From Lachnospiraceae bacterium (GTDB lineage Bacteria; Bacillota; Clostridia; Lachnospirales; Lachnospiraceae), in the NCBI GenBank assembly GCA_015056815.1, contig SVFN01000013.1:1-64000 (forward strand): a stretch of DNA of 64,000 nt. The letters run 5' to 3'. Positions 55,601-61,637 of this stretch are shown piece after piece. Both the position numbers and the translations under genes were made by a program. Under the pieces are notes generated by a model, which was not told where the DNA came from, made no database searches, and was given only the letters and a program-made list of their open reading frames with translations. Each line of letters starts with the position of its first letter. Positions within the stretch are counted from its first letter, which is position 1.

Positions 55601-55642
55601 ACAAATGGGTTCTTCCCATACATAATATGGTCAGAACCCATT
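55601..55642 (-). terminator. Terminator of the CAP-domain protein gene
   Basis: AATGGGTTCT (55604-55613) pairs with AGAACCCATT (55633-55642), with an inner hairpin CCCATA/TATGG, followed by UUUGUUUGU on the minus strand. Confidence 0.7.
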
Positions 55643-55684
55643 CTTTTCTGTCTCTTCCTGTCTTCGCCTGAGCATACAGCTCCT

Positions 55685-57910
55685 TTAAACCTTTATCTTC
55701 TTTCCCTTTGACCAGTCGCTGTACAGATATTTTCCGTTCACGATCCGATAGGTCCGTATCCTGACATAATAACGTCTGCCGGCCTTGGCTTTGATCTTTT
55801 TCGAGGTGATCGCCGCTTTTTTCACCGTAACTTTCTTTACTCCGCTCTTAAAATTCTTCTTTGTACTGTACTGGATCTGATAACCGTTTATCTCTCCGGA
55901 TGCTTTTTCCCATTTTACAGTGAAGGCTTTCCTTCCGGCCTTTAATTTCGTTATAGAAGTACCGACCGGCTTCGCATCTGCATCTATATCGGTCCTGTTC
56001 CTCCGAGGATTCCCGGTATTTTGTTCTATGTCGTTGCCCGGATCCTGCCGTCCTGTTCCGCTATCGGAACCATTTCCGTCTCCCGATCCGTTTCCGCCCT
56101 CCTGTCCGTCTTTGATATCCTGTCCTGCTTCTTCCTCCGTCTTTACAAGCACCGTCACAGTAAAGTGCTTACCGCCGCAACTGCCGGTAATGGTATATGA
56201 AGTACCGGCCGAACGTTTATACCCTTCCTTAAAATCCTCTGTCTGATCCCAGGAAATCTCTGTTTCTTCCACATCACCGTTTGACCAGGTAACCGTTGCC
56301 TTCGGATATTCAGGCTCTTTGCCGGTAGCGGTCACAATGGTAGTACGACCGATCACAGCAGAAGTAACGGTCGCGGGATTAACGATCAGGGTGAGCTTTG
56401 CTTTTTTAGTCGTATTAAAAGGGAATACCCCTTCAATCTCAAAGGTTCCTCCCTCCCGTTTCTTATATTCCTCATGATCCGTCCAGTTGATGGTGGAATC
56501 CTTATAAGCCATCCCATTGGTCAGACAGACCTGCTTTGCCTTGGGATAAACAGGCTTCTGCCCTGATTCCACCGTCACAGTATCCGTCTCCAGGTCAAAC
56601 CGCTCGATCTGGGCGATCACATTGACTTTCTGTGCGACTGTAAACTCCTGAAAAGTTCCCATTACATCAAAGCTCGTATCCTGATAATACAGATAGGAAT
56701 TTTTCTTGTAAAAATCCGCGACCGGTTCTTCCCAGCTGACTGCCACTTCTGCCGTCGCACCGTTCGTAAGCAGCGCTGTTACGGATTTTGGCAGTTCCGG
56801 CTTCGTACCGGTATTGACTGTGATCGGCTCCGGCGCAATGAGCTTCTCGATCGCAATTCCCGCCGGAAGCACTACAACGTCCAAAGTATCCGAAACTTCC
56901 ACCCCTCCGCTGACGGCTGTAGCAGTGATCTTGACTCTTCCTTCCGCTTTTCCTGTAGCAATGCCGGTCGCCTCATCGATCACAAGGACATCCTCATTGG
57001 AAGAAGTCCATTTGACCGGAGAATACATCCTACAGTTATTTGAACCGTATCCGTTTGTCGTATTGACAGTAATATTCGTCTCAAACAAAGTCCCCTCATC
57101 AATATCCAGAGCATTGTTTCCTACGATTTTCATAGAAACATACCCGGCCTTTACTTCCACCTTCTGAATATACTCCCCCTGCAGTCCCACAAAGGTCTCA
57201 TCCAGAGATTCCTTTGGCGAGAACTCTCCGGTGATGATCTTCCAGCTATTCAGATATCCAAATGCGGAGCTTCCCTGAAATGCCGAAATCCCTACATAGG
57301 TATTGTCCGGATCGATCATGGCGGTATAATGCCCCGTCACATGCGTCGTATCCGCCGGATCGATATAATACTTTTTCTCGGAATACCAGCTGCCGGGGTC
57401 ATTGGGATTTTCCTTGTTCCAGATGCCGTTTAAGACCGTATCATCCCATGCAATGACTTCCCCGTTCTGGCTAAACCCCTCCAGGCTGAGCTGGGCGATC
57501 CCTCCGCACGGTCTGACATGCCCGGCTAAAAGACTTACTTCCGCTGCCCGGATCCTGGCGATCCGCTCACATTTATTCGACCACTTCAGAGATACATAAG
57601 GATAATCCACACCAAGATGCTTACCGGATCCTTTCGGATACTCCAGTTTCTCATTATAGGCTTCCTTTCGTACCTCATTCATGCGGTCTAACATCTCATT
57701 TTCTTCTGTGGAATAGAATATACCGGGGACGCCTATCATAAAGTTTCCCTCTGCAGCTTCCGTGACATTTGTTTCCAGCACAGAAGGCTCTGCCGCCATG
57801 ACTTTCTCAGGATTTTTTCCGCTGAAAAGAACTGACAGCCATACAAGGCTTAGCAGGAGGATTCCTCTCAGTTTCAAACGGTTCTGATCTTTTCCCTGTT
57901 TCTCTTTCAT
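55685..57910 (-). CDS. Secreted CAP-domain protein with Ig-like and FN3 domains
   Basis: A 741-residue exported protein with signal peptide (about 1-40). A CAP/SCP-like domain covers about residues 65-235 (MLDRMNEVRKEAYN, CGGIAQLSLEGF, GHYTAMIDPDNTYVG). It is followed by a Big_2 domain (about 255-345), three Big_4-like domains (about 350-600, each with a PxLPKSVTALLTNG or similar motif), a Gly/Asn/Ser/Asp linker and a basic FN3 domain (about 655-741). The start at 57910 follows AAAGGAGGAATCAT; a longer reading lacks a site. The CAP domain of bacteria is of uncertain function. It is the last gene of a run starting with the Uma2-like and rhomboid genes. Confidence 0.83.
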   Translation of the reverse strand: MKEKQGKDQNRLKLRGILLLSLVWLSVLFSGKNPEKVMAAEPSVLETNVTEAAEGNFMIGVPGIFYSTEENEMLDRMNEVRKEAYNEKLEYPKGSGKHLGVDYPYVSLKWSNKCERIARIRAAEVSLLAGHVRPCGGIAQLSLEGFSQNGEVIAWDDTVLNGIWNKENPNDPGSWYSEKKYYIDPADTTHVTGHYTAMIDPDNTYVGISAFQGSSAFGYLNSWKIITGEFSPKESLDETFVGLQGEYIQKVEVKAGYVSMKIVGNNALDIDEGTLFETNITVNTTNGYGSNNCRMYSPVKWTSSNEDVLVIDEATGIATGKAEGRVKITATAVSGGVEVSDTLDVVVLPAGIAIEKLIAPEPITVNTGTKPELPKSVTALLTNGATAEVAVSWEEPVADFYKKNSYLYYQDTSFDVMGTFQEFTVAQKVNVIAQIERFDLETDTVTVESGQKPVYPKAKQVCLTNGMAYKDSTINWTDHEEYKKREGGTFEIEGVFPFNTTKKAKLTLIVNPATVTSAVIGRTTIVTATGKEPEYPKATVTWSNGDVEETEISWDQTEDFKEGYKRSAGTSYTITGSCGGKHFTVTVLVKTEEEAGQDIKDGQEGGNGSGDGNGSDSGTGRQDPGNDIEQNTGNPRRNRTDIDADAKPVGTSITKLKAGRKAFTVKWEKASGEINGYQIQYSTKKNFKSGVKKVTVKKAAITSKKIKAKAGRRYYVRIRTYRIVNGKYLYSDWSKGKKIKV

Positions 57911-58042
57911 ATGATTCCTCCTTTCCTTATCCGTCAGTTTCTCTGATCGTTTTCCCATCTTCCGGCTCTGATCCGGATTGCATCTGCCGATTTATCTTTT
58001 TGTATAAATAGTTTAACGGTATCTGTTAAGAGCACTGTACGA

Positions 58043-58612
58043 TCAGCTCTTCTTATTCAGATTATATCCAAGCACAGAACCGATAAATCCACCTGCAATG
58101 TGCGCCGTATTGGAAATATCGTCTGTCAGGGTAATGCCTTCCAGCACCTGCTGTCCAATGTAAATGACTGCCACCAGGATAAATGTTAGCGGGATCTCTC
58201 CATCCTTAAATCCGGTAAAGGATGCTAAAATGATAAAAGCAAATACCACGCCGCTTGCTCCGCAAAGCGCTACATCCGGGAAGAAAACATAGTTGATGAT
58301 CCCGGTAATAAATGCCGTAATGGCAATGATCCAGGTCAGAGTACCGGATTTGTATTTCTCCTCTAACATCGGTCCTAACAACAACAGATACGAAGCATTT
58401 CCGATGAAATGCTCCCAGCCTGCATGTCCGAACACATGGGTAAACAGACGGACATAAGTCAGGGGATTTTTGAGCGACGAATGATAGGTCATAAACAAAA
58501 GTTCCGTCGTCCCGCCTCCCGTCACTGTCCCTAAAAGGGTCACTGCAAAGCAGATAAATACAAATCCCAGTACCACCGGGGAATTAAATGTAATCTTTAA
58601 TTTCTTTTTCAT
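58043..58612 (-). CDS. Rhomboid-family intramembrane serine protease
   Basis: A 189-residue membrane protein with six predicted helices. The rhomboid dyad is clear: nucleophile Ser120 in GASG and base His171 in AHIAGG, with the oxyanion-side GWEHFIGNASYLLLLGP segment (about 65-81). It should cleave membrane helices of substrate proteins. The ATG at 58612 follows GAGGAGTGTTT; a GTG two codons upstream overlaps that site. It lies 39 bases past the Uma2-like gene and 130 bases before the CAP-domain gene, so one transcript is possible. Confidence 0.93.
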   Translation of the reverse strand: MKKKLKITFNSPVVLGFVFICFAVTLLGTVTGGGTTELLFMTYHSSLKNPLTYVRLFTHVFGHAGWEHFIGNASYLLLLGPMLEEKYKSGTLTWIIAITAFITGIINYVFFPDVALCGASGVVFAFIILASFTGFKDGEIPLTFILVAVIYIGQQVLEGITLTDDISNTAHIAGGFIGSVLGYNLNKKS

Positions 58613-58657
58613 AAACACTCCTCAGCTTTAAACGATTTCAATTCATTCTTTCTGAAC

Positions 58658-59161
58658 CTACACTTCTGCTCCCAGATCAAAAAGCTCCTCAAATGTAATC
58701 TTTAGATTCGGGAACATTACAATCTGTAGTTCTTCCTTATTGTCTGCTGTTATGGTTTTATACAGATAAGAATAACATTCCTCCTTTTCATTCCAGTCAA
58801 ACATATAAATCTCCACCTGTTTCTTTCGCCAGTCTACAATCCAGTACTCTGAAACACCCACATTCTTGTAGATTTCCATTTTCTCATTCCGGTCATATTC
58901 TTCCGTTGCATCGGATAATACCTCCATGACAAACCGCGGCACGCCGGTAAACGAAATATTTTTGCGGTCACGAAGGTTACAAATGATCGAGGCGTCCGGA
59001 ATCACCACTTTATCATCATTTTCCTTCCACTGATATTGCACACCATCACTGAACACTCTGCATAAACTGTCTTTTATCTGACTGCCTACCCGGATCACGA
59101 AATTATCGATCACCATGGAATGCTCAATATAGGTCTTACTCATATCCTCTATCGGTAACAT
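58658..59161 (-). CDS. Uma2-family (DUF820) restriction-endonuclease-fold protein
   Basis: A 167-residue protein of the Uma2/DUF820 family with a PD-(D/E)XK-like core: IPDASII (Asp56), FVMEVLS (Glu80) and YDRNEKMEIYKNVGVSEYWIVD (about 89-110). Such proteins are common in cyanobacteria and present in some clostridia; their biological role is unclear, and family members are often mobile. The start at 59161 follows AAAGGAAG. This fits the promoter at 59192-59220, whose transcript would begin only about 20 bases earlier and which excludes the longer in-frame reading. Confidence 0.85.
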   Translation of the reverse strand: MLPIEDMSKTYIEHSMVIDNFVIRVGSQIKDSLCRVFSDGVQYQWKENDDKVVIPDASIICNLRDRKNISFTGVPRFVMEVLSDATEEYDRNEKMEIYKNVGVSEYWIVDWRKKQVEIYMFDWNEKEECYSYLYKTITADNKEELQIVMFPNLKITFEELFDLGAEV

Positions 59162-59191
59162 AAACATCACTTCCTTTATCGTTTTGTAATC

Positions 59192-59220
59192 ATTATAGTA
59201 AAAAACGCCTGCCATGACAA
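59192..59220 (-). promoter_or_regulatory. Promoter of the Uma2-like gene inside a terminator
   Basis: On the minus strand: -35 TTGTCA (59215-59220), 17-bp spacer, perfect -10 TATAAT (59192-59197). The -35 lies in the loop and stem of the terminator of the upstream gene. Confidence 0.75.
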
Positions 59221-59231
59221 GCATGACAGGC
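59200..59231 (-). terminator. Terminator of the DRE-TIM condensing enzyme gene
   Basis: GCCTGCCATG (59207-59216) pairs with CATGACAGGC (59222-59231, one mismatch), followed by UUUUUU on the minus strand. Confidence 0.85.
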
Positions 59232-59263
59232 ATTGCATTACATATCTTTTTCGTAAACTTCCC

Positions 59264-60634
59264 TTATCCCTCATTCAGCGCTTTTTCCGTCTGTTCCCTA
59301 AGCTCATCATCGCTGATCATCGTGACACGTCCGGCATCGTACTGTGCCTGTACCCAGGCATACACGCTCTGGACCAGGGGCGAATTCTTATCTACTTTCT
59401 CCATTCCTTTGGTCTTTAAATACTGGTTGATCCAATAGCCGACTCCCGCGACCCCGGAGGTATTGGTCACCGATACCTTGGGAGCCCTGTTTAACAAAGC
59501 GTCCGTATCGAAGATATTGTAAATCTCATGGTTCTTTAACAGACCATCCGCGTGGATCCCGGCTCTGGTCAGGTTAAAGTTCTCACCGACAAACGGAGTC
59601 ATGGGCGGGATCTCGTAGTCTGTCTCCTTTGCAATATACTCTGCGATCTCTGTGATCACGGTCGTATCCATACCATTCAAATGTCCTCTGAGCGACGCGT
59701 ACTCAAACACCATTGCCTCAAGCGGCACATTTCCGGTCCGCTCACCGATGCCAAGCAAGGAACAGTTCACGGCACTCGCACCGTACATCCATGCGGTCGT
59801 GGCATTCACGACACCTTTATAAAAGTCATTATGCCCATGCCACTCCAGCATTTCACAAGGCACACCGGAATAATGCTGTAAGCCGTAGATGATACCGGAT
59901 ACGCTTCGCGGAAGAGAAGCACCCGGATAAGGTACGCCAAAGCCCATCGTATCACATGCACGTATCTTCACCGGCACACCGCTCTGCTCAGAAATCTTCA
60001 TCAGCTCATTGGCAAACGGGACCACGAATCCATAAAAATCAGCCCTCGTGATGTCCTCAAAATGGCATCTCGGCCGAAGTCCCGCCTCAATACATTCGGA
60101 CACGATTCCCAGATATTTTTCCAGTGCCTGCTTTCTGGTAAGTCCCATCTTGTGGAAAATATGATAATCGGAGCAGCTCACCAGAATACCGGTCTCCTTT
60201 ACCCCGATAGACTTCACCATTTCAAAATCTTTTTTGGAAGCGCGGATCCAGGTCGTGATCTCCGGAAAACGATATCCCAGCTCCATACACTTTTCTAATG
60301 CTTTGCGGTCTTTCTCGGAATAGACAAAAAACTCTGTCTGCCGGATCATGCCGTTCTCACCGCCCAGCTTATGCAACAGCTTATAGATATGCACCATCTG
60401 TTCGGTCGTGTAAGGCGCTCTGGACTGCTGCCCGTCACGGAAGGTGGTATCCGTAATAAAAATATCCTCCGGCATATGCTCCGGTACGCGTCTGTAATTA
60501 AACGCGATCTTCGGCGTTTCCGTATACGGAAACATTTCCCTGAAAAGTTCCGGCGCTGCAACATCCTGTAACTGGTAACTGTAAGGATCCTGCTCCAGCT
60601 TGTTCGTCTTACTGCTTAATGTGATTCCCTGCAT
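59264..60634 (-). CDS. DRE-TIM acyl-CoA condensing enzyme (Re-citrate synthase / homocitrate synthase type)
   Basis: A 456-residue cytoplasmic enzyme of the isopropylmalate/homocitrate/Re-citrate synthase family. The signature is DTTFRDGQQ (residues 62-70, Leu and Glu of the usual DTTLRDGEQ changed) and the metal-binding HGH in EWHGHNDFYKG. A further motif is the Gly-rich SLLGIGERTGNVPLE. The protein lacks the C-terminal LeuA regulatory domain of true isopropylmalate synthases. Clostridia often use such a protein as Re-citrate synthase (oxaloacetate plus acetyl-CoA to citrate), the most likely role here, but no leu, lys or citrate genes are adjacent to decide. The start at 60634 follows ATATGGAGGAATCATC. 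Confidence 0.78.
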   Translation of the reverse strand: MQGITLSSKTNKLEQDPYSYQLQDVAAPELFREMFPYTETPKIAFNYRRVPEHMPEDIFITDTTFRDGQQSRAPYTTEQMVHIYKLLHKLGGENGMIRQTEFFVYSEKDRKALEKCMELGYRFPEITTWIRASKKDFEMVKSIGVKETGILVSCSDYHIFHKMGLTRKQALEKYLGIVSECIEAGLRPRCHFEDITRADFYGFVVPFANELMKISEQSGVPVKIRACDTMGFGVPYPGASLPRSVSGIIYGLQHYSGVPCEMLEWHGHNDFYKGVVNATTAWMYGASAVNCSLLGIGERTGNVPLEAMVFEYASLRGHLNGMDTTVITEIAEYIAKETDYEIPPMTPFVGENFNLTRAGIHADGLLKNHEIYNIFDTDALLNRAPKVSVTNTSGVAGVGYWINQYLKTKGMEKVDKNSPLVQSVYAWVQAQYDAGRVTMISDDELREQTEKALNEG

Positions 60635-60806
60635 GATGATTCCTCCATATCTCATATGCGATAATCTGTCCGCATTTCTGTTTGTTTCTGCAATTGTGTT
60701 ACTCTCATCTCATTTTTATAATGATTCCTGATCTGTTCCGGCGATATCCCGGCTTCTGGTCGTTTTTCTTTATCGCAATAGTGCTTTAATGTGATAAACT
60801 GTTACT

Positions 60807-60835
60807 ATATTATTCTATATCCAGCAATCTGTCAA
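60807..60835 (-). promoter_or_regulatory. Promoter of the DRE-TIM condensing enzyme gene
   Basis: On the minus strand: -35 TTGACA (60830-60835), 17-bp spacer, -10 TAATAT (60807-60812). It overlaps the last codons of the upstream hydrolase gene and gives a leader of about 165 bases, in which no T-box or riboswitch was recognised. Confidence 0.8.
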
Positions 60836-61367
60836 CTATTCCCATCACTTCTGTCATAATGCCCAGATCTTTTATGGCATCTCCGGTCTCGAGAGAGTGA
60901 TTGGCCATCTCATACGTAAAAAGCGGCAGTTCCCGCTCCCTGCAGCCTTTTTCCACAATCGGATTCTGGCACCACGGATCATCCAGTCCATGAAAAACCG
61001 TTCCGCTCTCTTCGCCTGCCAGCATAAAGGTCTGCGGCACCGGCGTAAAATAAATATGCCTTGCTTTCAATTCATGCCCCCTGTCATAGGATGCCGCTAT
61101 GACAGTCCCAATGCTTTTCGAAATAAAGCAGATCTTGTCATACTCCTCATAGTCGATCTCTTTCAACTGTTTTTCCGTCTGTGTATAGGCAATGTCAAAG
61201 GCCAGGCTCATTTTCTGCGGGTCGCCCTTGATATTTTCGGGAAGCTCCTTATATTTCAGCTCAATGATCTCATAGTCCTTCTGTTTTGCGAGCTTTTTCG
61301 CATAATATAAAAGTGGTTTGTCCGTATGGTATCCGACTCCCGGAAATATCACTGCCAGCTTTTTCAT
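60810..61367 (-). CDS. Small alpha/beta-hydrolase-fold protein
   Basis: A 185-residue protein that fits a short alpha/beta hydrolase. The N-terminal strand and oxyanion segment are AVIFPGVGY. The nucleophile elbow is SKSIG with Ser85 (a Gly to Ser change from GxSxG), the acid is probably in the HGLDD region (about 126-130), and the base is His157 in ANHSLETGD. The start follows a GGAG-like site. It is a single-gene unit. The substrate is unknown; it could be a carboxylesterase or a dienelactone hydrolase-like protein. Confidence 0.72.
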   Translation of the reverse strand: MKKLAVIFPGVGYHTDKPLLYYAKKLAKQKDYEIIELKYKELPENIKGDPQKMSLAFDIAYTQTEKQLKEIDYEEYDKICFISKSIGTVIAASYDRGHELKARHIYFTPVPQTFMLAGEESGTVFHGLDDPWCQNPIVEKGCRERELPLFTYEMANHSLETGDAIKDLGIMTEVMGIVDRLLDIE

Positions 61368-61412
61368 CTTCCCGATTCCTCCTATTTAAAGTTCCGTATC
61401 CAAACAATCCGC

Positions 61413-61428
61413 GTATACTTGTATACAA
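61413..61428. promoter_or_regulatory. Palindromic operator candidate before the hydrolase gene
   Basis: GTATACTTGTATACAA holds the perfect 10-bp palindrome TTGTATACAA (61419-61428) next to a second GTATAC (61413-61418). It lies just past the predicted transcription start of the hydrolase gene. No regulator gene is adjacent. Confidence 0.45.
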
Positions 61429-61434
61429 CTACAC

Positions 61435-61463
61435 ATTCTAACATGAATCCTCTTTGCATGCAA
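61435..61463 (-). promoter_or_regulatory. Promoter of the hydrolase gene
   Basis: On the minus strand: -35 TTGCAT (61458-61463), 17-bp spacer, -10 TAGAAT (61435-61440). Confidence 0.65.
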
Positions 61464-61580
61464 GCATTCATTATCTTTCCGGTCCCAAAACCTCACAACG
61501 GCATAACTGCTCCATGTCAGGCAGCCGGCATCGGAATGAAACCTGTTTTATGCAGATTTTGTTCCGCTATCTTGTAGCCA

Positions 61581-61616
61581 AACAAGAGAGGCCGGACTTT
61601 AAATGTCTGCCTCTCT
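61581..61616 (-). terminator. Terminator of the edge surface-protein gene
   Basis: AGAGAGGCCGGAC (61585-61597 region) pairs with GTCTGCCTCTCT (61605-61616) with a bulge, followed by a weak U run (UGUUU) on the minus strand. The remainder of the 61368-61637 gap holds the hydrolase promoter and operator. Confidence 0.6.
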
Positions 61617-61637
61617 GAAAAAAAACTGTTCCATTCA

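Noticed and set aside
36336-57910. Sortase anchoring of the surface proteins
   Set aside because: The C-termini end in VKVTVK, NVKIK, IKVTVR and GKKIKV, with no LPxTG, hydrophobic helix or positive tail after it.
59264-60634. Annotation as isopropylmalate synthase (leuA)
   Set aside because: The LeuA regulatory domain is missing, the signature is altered and no leucine genes are nearby; Re-citrate or homocitrate synthase is more likely.
60635-60806. A T-box or other riboswitch in the long leader of the DRE-TIM enzyme gene
   Set aside because: No T-box core (AGGGTGGNACCGCG) or specifier-type structure is visible; only a weak hairpin is present.
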